DNA of 64,000 nucleotides. Source: Paracoccus methylarcula. GTDB taxonomy: Bacteria > Pseudomonadota > Alphaproteobacteria > Rhodobacterales > Rhodobacteraceae. Below are positions 18,559-27,761 of this stretch, one piece after another. The DNA lies in NCBI RefSeq assembly GCF_003007735.2, contig NZ_PXNQ02000009.1:124001-188000 (forward strand), read 5' to 3'. A model generated the notes under the pieces. The model was not told the DNA's origin. It did no database searches and saw only the letters and a list, made by a program, of their open reading frames with translations. Numbering within the stretch: position 1 is the first letter of the stretch; every line of letters starts with the position of its first letter. The translations under genes and the position numbers were made by a program.

Positions 18559-20121
18559 ATGAAACCGCGTTCTCCTCGGTATCTTCTCACCGCCTCGGCC
18601 CTGGCCGTGAGCCTAGGCCTCGGCTTTGCCGCCGCGCAGCAGACCAAACCCGATGTTTCACCCGAAGTCAGCCAGCAGGCGCAGGAGGCGGCGAACAACA
18701 ACGAGCCGCTGACCGCACCGAAGGCAGAACCCGGCGCCCCTGGTGTCATGCCGCAAAGCTTTGCCGACCTGGTCGAGCAGGTTGCACCGGCGGTCGTGAA
18801 CATCACCACCACGGCGGTGATCTCGCAGCCGACGCGCGGACCGGGGCCGGTTTTCCCCGAGGGCAGCCCGTTCGAGGACCTGTTCCGCGATTTCGGCTTT
18901 CCCGAGTTCCCCGGACCTGACGGGGCTCCGAACAGGCCGCAGCGGTCGAATGCCCTGGGTTCGGGCTTCGTGATCTCGGCCGATGGCTATATCGTCACGA
19001 ACAACCATGTCATCGAGGGCGCCGACGAGATCGAGATCGAGTTCTATTCGGGCAATACGCTGCCCGCCACGGTCGTGGGCACCGATCCGAAAACCGATGT
19101 CGCGCTGCTGAAGGTGGAAAGCGACGAGGCGATTCCCTTCGTGAAATTCGGCGATTCCGATTCGGCGCGGGTGGGTGATTGGGTGCTGGCCCTGGGCAAC
19201 CCGCTCGGACAGGGCTTCTCGGCCAGTTCGGGGATCGTCTCGGCCCGCAACCGCGAATTGTCGGGCACGTATGACGATTACCTGCAGACCGACGCGGCCA
19301 TCAATCGCGGCAACTCGGGCGGCCCGCTCTTCAATCTCGACGGAGAGGTGATCGGCGTGAATACCGCCATCCTGTCGCCCAATGGCGGCTCGATCGGGAT
19401 CGGTTTCTCGATGACCTCGAATGTCGTCTCGAAAGTGGTCGATCAGCTGCGCGAATATGGTGAAACCCGCCGTGGCTGGCTGGGCGTCAAGATCCAGGAC
19501 GTGACCCCCGACATGGCCGAGGCCCTGGGGCTGGAAACCAGGGGCGGGGCGATGGTGACCGATGTTCCCGACGGCCCGGCCAAGGATGCCGGGATGCAGG
19601 CGGGCGATGTCATCACCGGTTTCGATGGCGGCGAGGTCAAGGATATCCGCGAACTGGTGCAGCGCGTTGCCGATGCGCCCGCCGGCGAGCCGGTCGAGGT
19701 GACCGTGCAGCGCGATGGCGAACCGGTGACGCTGACCGTGACGCTTGGCCGCCGGGAGGTCGCCGAAGGCACCGCCGATGAGCAGGGGCAGGCGAAACCG
19801 GTGGCTCCGGGCGAAGAGGAGTTGCTGGGGATGACCATCGCCACCCTGACCCCGGAAATCGCGGCCGAGCTGGATCTGCCCAAGGATGCGCAGGGGCTGG
19901 TGGTCAAGGAGGTCGATCCCGAAGGCGCCGCCGCCGACAAGGGCCTGATGCCCGGGGATGTCATCACCGAGGCGGGGCAGCAGGCGGTTTCCTCGTTGGA
20001 CGACCTGAATGCCCGCATCGACGAGGCGCGCGAGGCGGGCCGGAAATCGGTGCTGGTCCTGATCCGTCGCGGGGGCGAGCCGCGATTCGTCGCGCTGCCG
20101 GTCGGCGAGTCCTCGGAATAA
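18559..20121 (+). CDS. degP: Periplasmic serine protease, DegP/HtrA (Do) family
   Basis: Periplasmic quality-control protease and chaperone. The 520-residue product has a signal peptide (about 1-27, ending GFAAAQ) and a trypsin-like domain with the full triad: His150 (TNNHVIEG), Asp180 (KTDVALLK) and Ser253 (GNSGGPLF). Two PDZ domains follow (about 290-385 and 405-515). A Pro/Gly-rich LA loop (about 88-130) precedes the catalytic core. ATG 18559 (MKPRSPRYLL) is chosen because GAGGA lies 8 bases upstream; an earlier ATG at 18544 is also in frame. It lies directly after hflKC, another membrane-protease module. Confidence 0.95.
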   Translation: MKPRSPRYLLTASALAVSLGLGFAAAQQTKPDVSPEVSQQAQEAANNNEPLTAPKAEPGAPGVMPQSFADLVEQVAPAVVNITTTAVISQPTRGPGPVFPEGSPFEDLFRDFGFPEFPGPDGAPNRPQRSNALGSGFVISADGYIVTNNHVIEGADEIEIEFYSGNTLPATVVGTDPKTDVALLKVESDEAIPFVKFGDSDSARVGDWVLALGNPLGQGFSASSGIVSARNRELSGTYDDYLQTDAAINRGNSGGPLFNLDGEVIGVNTAILSPNGGSIGIGFSMTSNVVSKVVDQLREYGETRRGWLGVKIQDVTPDMAEALGLETRGGAMVTDVPDGPAKDAGMQAGDVITGFDGGEVKDIRELVQRVADAPAGEPVEVTVQRDGEPVTLTVTLGRREVAEGTADEQGQAKPVAPGEEELLGMTIATLTPEIAAELDLPKDAQGLVVKEVDPEGAAADKGLMPGDVITEAGQQAVSSLDDLNARIDEAREAGRKSVLVLIRRGGEPRFVALPVGESSE

Positions 20122-20139
20122 GGCCTGCATTGCCGATGA

Positions 20140-20547
<408 letters not shown>

Positions 20548-20597
20548 AGCGCTCCGGCCTTGCCCGGCAGGCAGATATCGCCCCGGGCAAGCGGCCG

Positions 20598-20667
20598 TTT
20601 CTTCTTCATGCAAATATCCTCTGGGGGTCCGGGGGGTGAAACACCCCCGGCCATCGCGGGACGCAAA
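20598..20667 (-). repeat. Intergenic repeat copy 2
   Basis: Read on the minus strand: GCGTCCCGCGATGGCCGGGG, a GGGGGTGTTTCACCCCCC hairpin, then CCAGAGGATATTTGCATGAAGAAGAA. It lies just after the stop of the minus-strand MFS gene, in that gene's orientation. It shares the GCGTCCCGCGAT box with copies 4 and 7. Confidence 0.78.
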
Positions 20668-20691
20668 TTCACGGCCTCCACCTGCAGGGTG

Positions 20692-21897
20692 TCAGCCAGC
20701 CGCCCGTGCCTCGCGGCGGTGACGAAGCGTCAGCCAAGCCAGCGCCAGCCCTGCCAGCGCCAGGAAGGGCAGCATCGCCAGGTTGACCGCGCTCCATCCG
20801 GCTTGCGGCGATCCTCCGAGGCAGTTCATCAGCCCGCCCGACGAAAGCGAGGCGATGAACACACCGGTGAACACCACGAAATCGTTCATGCCCTGCACCC
20901 GGCCACGCTCGGCGGGGCTATGGGAGCGCGCCAGCATCGCCGTCGCGCCGATGAAGCCGAAATTCCAGCCCAGCCCCAACAGGATCAATGCGCCGAAGAA
21001 ATTCGTGAGCTCCACCCCCGACAGCGCGACTCCCCCGGCCAGGGCCAGCAGGATCAGGCCCAGCCCGACGATGCGGGTGGTGCCAAAGCGATTGATCAGC
21101 GGCCCGGTGATGAAGCTGGGCGCATACATGGCCAGCACATGCGCGCTGACGATATCGGCGGCGTTATTGGCGGCGAAACCGCAGCCGACCACGGCAAGCG
21201 GGGTCGAGGTCATCACCAGGTTCATCAGCGCGTAGGACACCATCGCGCAGATCATCGCCACGACGATGGCCGGTTCGCGCAAGAGCTGCGGCAGGGGGCG
21301 CCCCTGGTCCTCGCCATTCTGCGCGGCAGGGGGCTTGGGAATGTCCAGGAACATGAACAGGGCCAGCCCCAGCAGGTTGACCACGATCACCGCGATATAG
21401 CTGCCCAGGAAGGGGATCGCCCCCAGGTCGTTGGTGGTTCGTGCGATGGCCGGGCCGATGATGGCTGCCGCCAATCCTCCGGCCATCACCCAGCTGATCG
21501 CGCGGGCCTCGAATTCCGGGGGTGCGGTATCGGTGGCGGCGAAGCGAAAGAATCCCTGCGCCGACATGTAGATCCCGGTCATCAGACCACCCGCCATGAA
21601 CAGCCAGAAACTGCCGACCCACAGCGCGGCGGCGGAAACCGCCGCCCCCAACGCGCCCGCCAGGACCGCCAGCATGAATCCGGCGCGCCGCCCGTGATGC
21701 TGCATGAAGCGGGCCAAAGGCCGCGCGGTCAGGGCCGAGCCGAGGATGATCATCGACAGGGGCAGGGTAGCAAGGCAGGCATTGGGCGCAAGCGTCTGCC
21801 CGGCCAGGCCGCCGAGGATGAAATTTACCGGCATCTGCGCGCCAAGCAGGGCCTGTGCGGCAACCAGCACCACGACATTGCGCCGGGCGCGGGTCAT
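20692..21897 (-). CDS. Major facilitator superfamily transporter
   Basis: Inner-membrane porter of 401 residues with about 12 hydrophobic segments. The loop after TM2 (LTARPLARFMQHHGRRAGF) is an MFS A-like motif. The substrate is unknown. It starts 14 bases after the KDPG aldolase gene on the same strand, so the two are likely co-transcribed; a sugar-acid substrate is a possibility but only an inference. ATG 21897 (MTRARRNVVVLV) is used; the longer ORF to 21966 runs back into the aldolase gene. Confidence 0.85.
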   Translation of the reverse strand: MTRARRNVVVLVAAQALLGAQMPVNFILGGLAGQTLAPNACLATLPLSMIILGSALTARPLARFMQHHGRRAGFMLAVLAGALGAAVSAAALWVGSFWLFMAGGLMTGIYMSAQGFFRFAATDTAPPEFEARAISWVMAGGLAAAIIGPAIARTTNDLGAIPFLGSYIAVIVVNLLGLALFMFLDIPKPPAAQNGEDQGRPLPQLLREPAIVVAMICAMVSYALMNLVMTSTPLAVVGCGFAANNAADIVSAHVLAMYAPSFITGPLINRFGTTRIVGLGLILLALAGGVALSGVELTNFFGALILLGLGWNFGFIGATAMLARSHSPAERGRVQGMNDFVVFTGVFIASLSSGGLMNCLGGSPQAGWSAVNLAMLPFLALAGLALAWLTLRHRREARAAG

Positions 21898-21911
21898 GCT
21901 CGCCGCGGTGC

Positions 21912-22556
21912 TCAACTTCGTGGCAGGGCCGCGGCGGTTCGCGCCCGGTCCTCGATCGCTTGCCAATTGCCCGCCGCCATGTCGGCATCGGTCACGATCC
22001 AGCTTCCGCCGACGCAGATGACATTGGGCAGGCCCAGGTAATCGCCCGCATTCGAGGGCGAGACGCCGCCCGTCGGGCAGAAACTGATCTTCGGCAACGG
22101 ACCGGCCAGCGATTTCAGGGCAGGGGCGCCGCCCACTGCCTCGGCAGGGAAGAATTTCAGCATGTCGAAACCGGCATCCGCCGCCCGCATCACCTCGGAG
22201 GCGGTGACCGCGCCGGGCAATAGCGGCAGTTCCAGTTCGGCGCAGGCCATGATCAGCTTGCCGGTGGCTCCCGGCGAGACGGCGAATTCCGCCCCGGCAT
22301 CCTTGGCGCGTTTCGCGTCATCCGGGGTCAGCACGGTGCCCGCGCCGACATGTCCGCCCTCGACCGCCGACATCGCCCGGATCGCGTCCAGCGCGGCATC
22401 CGAGCGCAGGGTTACTTCCAGCACCGGCAATCCGCCCGTCACCAGCGCCCGCGCCAGGTCGGCGGCCTTGCCGGCATCCTTGATGACGATCACCGGCACG
22501 ACCGGGGCCAATTGGCACAGCGCACGGGTCTTTTGCGATTGGAGTTCTGGGGTCAT
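21912..22556 (-). CDS. eda: 2-dehydro-3-deoxy-phosphogluconate (KDPG/KHG) aldolase
   Basis: Cleaves KDPG to pyruvate and glyceraldehyde 3-phosphate, the last step of the Entner-Doudoroff pathway, and can act on 2-keto-4-hydroxyglutarate. The 214-residue length is normal. Visible active-site residues are Glu47 (LEVTLR) and the Schiff-base Lys134 (MLKFFPAE), with the phosphate-binding CPTGGVS loop near residue 160. The edd gene is not next to it; an MFS porter follows at 14 bases. Confidence 0.96.
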   Translation of the reverse strand: MTPELQSQKTRALCQLAPVVPVIVIKDAGKAADLARALVTGGLPVLEVTLRSDAALDAIRAMSAVEGGHVGAGTVLTPDDAKRAKDAGAEFAVSPGATGKLIMACAELELPLLPGAVTASEVMRAADAGFDMLKFFPAEAVGGAPALKSLAGPLPKISFCPTGGVSPSNAGDYLGLPNVICVGGSWIVTDADMAAGNWQAIEDRARTAAALPRS

Positions 22557-22684
22557 GGCCTCACCTCACTGGCGGAAATCGCCTGCAAACTGACCCCATT
22601 GTCCCGGCAATGCAAGCAACTTGCCGTGACTTTCGGAGGCGATGCCGCCTCGCCGGTGCCGATGGCCTGCCGATGAAGGAGCGT

Positions 22685-23347
22685 TCACATCCCGCCCAGA
22701 TGCAGGGCCGTGAAGATGGCCGAGTAATGCACCGCTGCTGCTGCGACGACGAAGACGTGCCAGATCGCGTTCTGAAAACGCAGCTTTTCCCGCAGGTGAA
22801 AGCTTATCCCGGCGGAATAGATCAGCCCGCCGATGACGATCAGCCACATGGACGCCCCCGGCAGATAGCCCGAGATCGGCCCGATGGCGACCAGCCCGCT
22901 CCAGCCCATGGCGAGATAGAGCAGCACCGCCAGCCGGTCGCCCCGGCCGGGAAAGGCGCATTTCAGGACGATTCCCAAAAATGCGACCGTCCAGATCCAG
23001 ACGAGCAGCGCGGTGATCTGCGGATCACTCATCCCTTGCTGAAGAAGCGGCGTGTAGGTTGCCGCGATCAGGATGAAGATCGCCGAATGATCGAAGCGCC
23101 GCATCACCCATTTGACCCGCGAATGCGGCAGCATGTTATAAGCAAACGAAACCCCCAGGGCGAGAACCAGCCCCAGGCTGTAGATCCAGATGGCGACCTG
23201 CTCGCCCCCGCCGCCCCATATTGTCGCATAGAAGATCAGCGTGGTCGCGCCGATCAGCGCGAAAGCCATGCCGATGCCGTGGACGATACCGTCCGCCAGC
23301 AACTCATAGAAATCATAGGGTCTGCCAAACGGGAATTGCGAGGTCAT
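22685..23347 (-). CDS. Hemolysin III family (TrhA/YqfA-like) membrane protein
   Basis: Seven-helix membrane protein of the hemolysin III/PAQR superfamily. The recognisable core is ELLADGIVHGIGMAFALIG (with the conserved early His), MLPHSRVKWVMRRFDHSAIFILIAATYTPLL and the C-terminal IWHVFVVAAAAVHY with two further conserved His. The name is historical; E. coli relatives affect membrane-lipid homeostasis. The start is ambiguous: ATG 23347 gives 220 residues, the usual length, but ATG 23389 and the ORF start at 23455 are also in frame, none with a strong ribosome site. Confidence 0.85.
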   Translation of the reverse strand: MTSQFPFGRPYDFYELLADGIVHGIGMAFALIGATTLIFYATIWGGGGEQVAIWIYSLGLVLALGVSFAYNMLPHSRVKWVMRRFDHSAIFILIAATYTPLLQQGMSDPQITALLVWIWTVAFLGIVLKCAFPGRGDRLAVLLYLAMGWSGLVAIGPISGYLPGASMWLIVIGGLIYSAGISFHLREKLRFQNAIWHVFVVAAAAVHYSAIFTALHLGGM

Positions 23348-23448
23348 TTGCGGCAGGGCCTGTCTGGATGGGATAGCCTTGCCTGTCATGATGCGCGATA
23401 ACTGCCGATGACGCAACGCGACCTGCATGCTTTTCTTGGCCGATCCCC

Positions 23449-23477
23449 TTGCCAAAGCGGCCCGGAGCGGCTATTTC
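23449..23477 (+). promoter_or_regulatory. Candidate rpsB promoter
   Basis: TTGCCA (23449-23454), a 17-base spacer and TATTTC (23472-23477). It would give a leader of roughly 110 bases before rpsB, long enough for an autoregulatory structure as in other rpsB-tsf operons. Confidence 0.45.
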
Positions 23478-23592
23478 CCCCACACTTCTCAGGCAGAGGA
23501 GGGCCCTTGCGGGAGACATCCGTGAACGGTCCACCGGTTGGGGCATCCGCCTCGAAACCTCTGCCAAGGCGCAAACCGGAAAGGAAATGGAC

Positions 23593-24390
23593 ATGGCGCT
23601 TCCCGAATTTTCGCTGCGTCAGCTCTTGGAAGCTGGCGTTCACTACGGTCACCAGACTCAGCGCTGGAACCCGCGCATGGGCGAATTCATCTACGGTGAT
23701 CGCAACGGCATTCACATCATCGACCTGACCCAGACCGTGCCGATGCTGGACGCGGCGCTGCAGGTCATCCGCGACACTGCTGCCAAGGGCGGCCGCGTGC
23801 TGTTCGTCGGCACCAAGCGTCAGGCGCAGAAATCGATCGCCGACGCGGCCGAGAAATCGGCGCAGTTCTACATGAACCACCGCTGGCTGGGCGGCACGCT
23901 GACCAACTGGAAAACCGTGTCGCAGTCGATCAACCGCCTGAAGGCGATCGACGAGACCATGGCGGGCGGTGCCGAGGGCATGACCAAGAAGGAACGCCTT
24001 GGCCTCGAACGCGAGCAGGCCAAGCTGCAGGCTTCCCTGGGCGGTATCCGCGACATGGGCGGTCTGCCGGACCTGCTCTTCGTCATCGACGTGAACAAGG
24101 AAGACCTGGCCATCGCCGAGGCGAAGAAGCTGGGTATCCCGGTCGTTGCCGTCGTCGATACCAACTGCTCGCCCGACGGCGTTGACTACATCATCCCGGG
24201 CAATGACGATGCGGCGCGGGCGATTGCGCTTTACTGCGATCTGGCCAGCCGTGCGGCCCTTGACGGGATGTCGGCGCAGATGGGCGCTGCCGGGGTCGAT
24301 ATCGGCGCGCTGGCCGAGGCTCCGGAAGAGGTTCTGGAAGAAGGCGAGGCCGAAGCCGCCGCCGCCGAGCAGGCCACGACCGACGCCTGA
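23593..24390 (+). CDS. rpsB: 30S ribosomal protein S2
   Basis: Structural protein of the small ribosomal subunit. The 265-residue product starts [22 protein letters not shown] and has [17 protein letters not shown] and [27 protein letters not shown], all hallmarks of S2. The C-terminal extension is Ala/Glu-rich, as is usual in alphaproteobacteria. Of two close ATGs (23587, 23593), the second has proper spacing to GGAAAGGA and matches the family N terminus. Confidence 0.98.
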   Translation: MALPEFSLRQLLEAGVHYGHQTQRWNPRMGEFIYGDRNGIHIIDLTQTVPMLDAALQVIRDTAAKGGRVLFVGTKRQAQKSIADAAEKSAQFYMNHRWLGGTLTNWKTVSQSINRLKAIDETMAGGAEGMTKKERLGLEREQAKLQASLGGIRDMGGLPDLLFVIDVNKEDLAIAEAKKLGIPVVAVVDTNCSPDGVDYIIPGNDDAARAIALYCDLASRAALDGMSAQMGAAGVDIGALAEAPEEVLEEGEAEAAAAEQATTDA

Positions 24391-24431
24391 TCTCGCCGGA
24401 TCGGATTATCGCAGGTTTACAGAATTGTCGT

Positions 24432-24454
24432 CAGGCGGGGATATGCCCCGCCTG
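24432..24454 (+). terminator. Hairpin between rpsB and tsf (possible attenuator)
   Basis: A perfect 9-bp stem CAGGCGGGG / CCCCGCCTG with loop ATATG. No T-run follows, so it is more likely an attenuator or processing site than a full terminator. Confidence 0.5.
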
Positions 24455-24496
24455 AGGCGTTGAACAAAGGAGACGGATCATGCTATCACAGCCGCG

Positions 24497-25357
24497 ATGG
24501 TGAAGGAGCTGCGCGAGACGACCGGCGCAGGGATGATGGACGCCAAGAAGGCGCTGACCGAGACTGATGGCGACATGCAGGCCGCATCCGACTGGCTGCG
24601 CACCAAGGGCCTTGCCAAGGCCGCCAAGAAATCCGGCCGCGTCGCCGCCGAGGGCCTGGTTGCGGTCGCCACGCGCGACGGCAAGGGGGTCGCGGTCGAG
24701 GTGAACTCGGAAACCGACTTCGTCGCCAAGAACGAAGAATTCCAGAACATGGTCCGCAAGATCGCCAATGCCGCGCTGGACGTGGACGATGTCGAGGCGC
24801 TGAAGAACGCCCAGATCGACGGCAAGCCCGTCTCCGAGGTTCTGACCGACGCGATCGCCAAGATCGGCGAGAACATGTCGCTGCGCCGTATGACCGTCGT
24901 GACTGCTCCGGCCGTCGTGACCTATGTGCATAACTCGGTCGCCGAAGGCATGGGCACGATCGGCGTGCTGGTCGGCCTGGAAGGCGGCGATAACGAGATC
25001 GGCCGCCAGATCGCCATGCATGTCGCCGCGACCTCGCCTGCCTCGCTTGGCCAGGACGACCTGGACCCGGCGTTGATCGAGCGCGAAAAGCAGGTGCTGA
25101 CCGAGCAGGCTCGCGAATCCGGCAAGCCCGAAGCCGTCATCGAGAAGATGATCGTGGGCCGGATGAACAAGTTCTTCGAAGAGGTCACGCTGCTGGGCCA
25201 GAAATTCGTCATCAATCCCGACCTGACGGTCGAGGAGGCGGCGAAAGAGGCCGGCGCGACGATCACCGGTTTCGCCCGTGTCGCCGTGGGCGAAGGCATC
25301 GACAAGAAGGAAGAGGATTTCGCAGCCGAGGTCGCCAAGACCCTGGGCGGCAACTGA
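24497..25357 (+). CDS. tsf: Elongation factor Ts; N-terminal codons frame-shifted
   Basis: Guanine-nucleotide exchange factor for EF-Tu. The ORF from ATG 24497 gives 286 residues, with [20 protein letters not shown] and the EF-Tu-contacting TDFVAKN (about 73-79). The family normally begins [13 protein letters not shown]. Here the in-frame bases before 24497 read HAITAA, while an ATG with a good AAAGGAGA site stands at 24480 but is out of frame (ATGCTATCACAG instead of ATGGCTATCACAG). One missing G after the start codon explains this. As given, translation would have to start at 24497, about 25 bases from the ribosome site. Confidence 0.9.
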   Translation: MVKELRETTGAGMMDAKKALTETDGDMQAASDWLRTKGLAKAAKKSGRVAAEGLVAVATRDGKGVAVEVNSETDFVAKNEEFQNMVRKIANAALDVDDVEALKNAQIDGKPVSEVLTDAIAKIGENMSLRRMTVVTAPAVVTYVHNSVAEGMGTIGVLVGLEGGDNEIGRQIAMHVAATSPASLGQDDLDPALIEREKQVLTEQARESGKPEAVIEKMIVGRMNKFFEEVTLLGQKFVINPDLTVEEAAKEAGATITGFARVAVGEGIDKKEEDFAAEVAKTLGGN

Positions 25358-25383
25358 TCCGTTCCTCATCGTCTGGATGAACG

Positions 25384-25419
25384 CGACGCCAGCCGATCCC
25401 GGTTGGCGTCGTATTTTTT
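25384..25419 (+). terminator. Strong rho-independent terminator after tsf
   Basis: An 11-bp stem (25384-25394 with 25401-25411, one G:T pair) and a 6-base loop, followed by TATTTTTT. It ends the rpsB-tsf unit and separates it from cmk. Confidence 0.88.
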
Positions 25420-25508
25420 GCCTTCTTCCCGATCAGGTGCTGGATTCGTGTACCGAAAATGTGCCAATCAGGCTGAACTGTCCGACTCCCTTAATCTGTT
25501 TACCAGGT

Positions 25509-26093
25509 ATGCCCTTCATCATTGCCATCGACGGACCCGCCGCATCGGGTAAAGGCACGATTGCCCGTGCCCTGGCGGATCACTACGGGTTTCACCATCT
25601 CGACACGGGATTGCTCTATCGCGCCACCGGTGCGAAAGGCGGCGACCCGGTGGAGGCCGCCCGCACCCTCGTGCCCGACGATCTGCGCCGCAACGATCTG
25701 CGCAGCGCCGATGCGGGGCAGGCCGCCAGCCGCATCGCCGCCATACCCGAAGTGCGCGCCGCGCTGGTGGATTTCCAGCACCGCTTTGCCGCGCAAGAGC
25801 CCGGGGCGGTCCTGGACGGGCGCGATATCGGCACGGTGATCTGCCCCGATGCGCAGGTGAAACTCTACGTGGTCGCCTCGAACGAGGTCCGGGCGCGGCG
25901 CCGGGCCGAGGAACTGGGGGCGGACCCGGCCGAGATGCTGGCCCAGTTGCACGAGCGCGACCGCCGGGATCGTGAACGGGACACCGCGCCGCTGCGCCCC
26001 GCCGATGACGCGACAATCATCGATACCAGCCATATCTCTGTCGATGAGGCGATCACCGCCGCCATCGCCATCGTGGACCGGGTGCGCGGCTGA
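25509..26093 (+). CDS. cmk: Cytidylate kinase
   Basis: Phosphorylates CMP and dCMP. The 194-residue product has the P-loop GPAASGKGT (residues 9-17), the substrate segment [13 protein letters not shown], the core motif [20 protein letters not shown] and a lid [17 protein letters not shown]. It is a little shorter than the E. coli enzyme, as in other alphaproteobacteria. It starts after the tsf terminator; the aroA and rpsA genes that often flank cmk are not here. A longer in-frame ORF begins inside tsf and is rejected. Confidence 0.94.
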   Translation: MPFIIAIDGPAASGKGTIARALADHYGFHHLDTGLLYRATGAKGGDPVEAARTLVPDDLRRNDLRSADAGQAASRIAAIPEVRAALVDFQHRFAAQEPGAVLDGRDIGTVICPDAQVKLYVVASNEVRARRRAEELGADPAEMLAQLHERDRRDRERDTAPLRPADDATIIDTSHISVDEAITAAIAIVDRVRG

Positions 26094-26150
26094 GCCTCTT
26101 GCGCTGATCCCGCCAATAGGCGAGGCTATCTCCCGCAAGGAGGAGCCGCC

Positions 26151-27617
26151 ATGAATATCCAGCCCCGCGCCATCGCCGCCGCCTCGGACGGCGTCTTCAT
26201 CGACAATCGCTGGCAGCCCTCCGCCAGCGGCGCCACGCTCGATGTCATCGACCCGGCCAATGGCGAGGCCTTTACCCGGATCGCCGCCGGGAATGCGCAG
26301 GATATCGACGCGGCGGTCACCGCCGCGCGGCGCGCCCGCGAGGGGGAATGGGGCAGGCTGACCGCGACCGAACGCGGGCGAATCCTTGGCCGGGCCGCCG
26401 CGCTGGTCCTTGAGAATTTCGAGGAACTATCCGCGCTGGAGGCCCGCGATACCGGCAAGCCGATGACGCAGGCCCGCGCCGATATCACGGCGGCTGCCCG
26501 TTACCTGGAATTCTACGGCGGCGCGGCCGACAAGGTTCACGGCGACATGATCCCCTTCCTGCCGGGGCATTTCGTGACCACCGAATACGTGCCTTTTGGC
26601 GTGACCAGTCATATCATCCCGTGGAACTACCCCGCGCAGATGTTCGGTCGCACCATCGCCGCCTCTCTCGCGATGGGCAATGCCTGCGTGCTGAAGCCCG
26701 CCGAGGATGCCTGCCTGACGCCCTTGCGGCTGGCGGAATTGCTGCGCGACGCCGGGCTTCCGCCGGGGGCGCTGAACGTGGTGCCGGGGCGCGGGGAAGA
26801 GGCCGGGGCGGCGCTGTCGGCGCATCGCGGCATCGATTTCATCAGCTTCACCGGCAGTCCCGAGGTCGGCGCGGCGGTCCAGACATCGGCGGCGGCGCAT
26901 CATATCGGCTGCACTCTGGAACTGGGCGGCAAATCTCCGCAGATCGTCTTTGCCGATGCCGATCTGGACCGCGCCATGCCGATCATCATGAAGGCGATCA
27001 CCCAGAATGCCGGGCAGACCTGTTCTGCCGGAGCGCGGCTGCTGGTCGAGGAAAGCATCGCCGAGACCGTAACCGAGCGTCTGCGCGCCGAATTCCCGGC
27101 GCTGACCGCGGGCGCGCCCGAGGATGACCGCGATCTCGGCCCGCTGATCAATCCGAGGCAATTGGCCCGCGTGCGCCGTTTCTGCGAGCAGGCCGATGCC
27201 GATGCCATCCCGCTGATTGCCGAGGGGAAGCTGGATGCGAGCATCTCGGAAAACGGTAATTTCATCGCTCCGCGCGCCTATGGCCCGGTTCCCCGCGATC
27301 ACATGCTGGCCCGGCAGGAGGTCTTCGGCCCGGTCCTGTCGCTGATGACATTCCGGGACGAGGCCGATGCCGTGGCGCTGGCCAATGACACCGAATACGG
27401 GCTGGTCGCCGGGGTCTGGTCGCGCGATGGCAGCCGGGCGATCCGCGTGGCGCGGCAGATCATGGTCGGGCAGGTCTTCGTCAATGCCTATGGCGCCGGT
27501 GGCGGGGTCGAGTTGCCCTTCGGCGGCATGAAGAAATCCGGGCATGGCCGGGAAAAGGGCTTCGATGCGCTTTACGAATTTGCCGCCACAAGGACCATGG
27601 TGATACGGCACGATTGA
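26151..27617 (+). CDS. Aldehyde dehydrogenase (betaine-aldehyde dehydrogenase-like)
   Basis: NAD(P)-dependent oxidation of an aldehyde to its acid. The 488-residue product has the catalytic Glu257 in ELGGKSP and the nucleophile Cys291 in GQTCSAGARLL, plus the cofactor motif FTGSPEVG and the C-terminal PFGGMKKSGHGREKG. The overall pattern, including FYGGAADKVHGD, resembles betaine-aldehyde and gamma-aminobutyraldehyde dehydrogenases, but the substrate cannot be assigned. No choline dehydrogenase gene is adjacent. The start follows AAGGAGG at good spacing. Confidence 0.92.
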   Translation: MNIQPRAIAAASDGVFIDNRWQPSASGATLDVIDPANGEAFTRIAAGNAQDIDAAVTAARRAREGEWGRLTATERGRILGRAAALVLENFEELSALEARDTGKPMTQARADITAAARYLEFYGGAADKVHGDMIPFLPGHFVTTEYVPFGVTSHIIPWNYPAQMFGRTIAASLAMGNACVLKPAEDACLTPLRLAELLRDAGLPPGALNVVPGRGEEAGAALSAHRGIDFISFTGSPEVGAAVQTSAAAHHIGCTLELGGKSPQIVFADADLDRAMPIIMKAITQNAGQTCSAGARLLVEESIAETVTERLRAEFPALTAGAPEDDRDLGPLINPRQLARVRRFCEQADADAIPLIAEGKLDASISENGNFIAPRAYGPVPRDHMLARQEVFGPVLSLMTFRDEADAVALANDTEYGLVAGVWSRDGSRAIRVARQIMVGQVFVNAYGAGGGVELPFGGMKKSGHGREKGFDALYEFAATRTMVIRHD

Positions 27618-27651
27618 TTGCCGCAACGGGACCGGGGTTCCACCCCGTCGC

Positions 27652-27715
27652 CGGGTGGTTCTCGAACCAGTGGCGCACCACCCGACAACCCCGGGATATT
27701 TGCATGAAGAAGAAG
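27652..27715 (+). repeat. Intergenic repeat copy 3
   Basis: A hairpin with stem CGGGTGGT / ACCACCCG, then ACCCCGGGATATTTGCATGAAGAAGAAG. It is downstream of the aldehyde dehydrogenase gene and in its orientation, between two convergent genes. The hairpin sequence differs from other copies while the tail is conserved. Confidence 0.75.
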
Positions 27716-27761
27716 GGGGCGAGCCGCTGCCGGAGGTCGGGGTGCGGCAAGCAGTAGTGGA

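Noticed and set aside
27700..27720. ATGAAGAAGAAG in repeat tails as a start of small Lys-rich proteins
   Set aside because: Copies 1, 4 and 7 have no ATG at that point, and downstream frames differ and stop quickly, so the tail is not coding.
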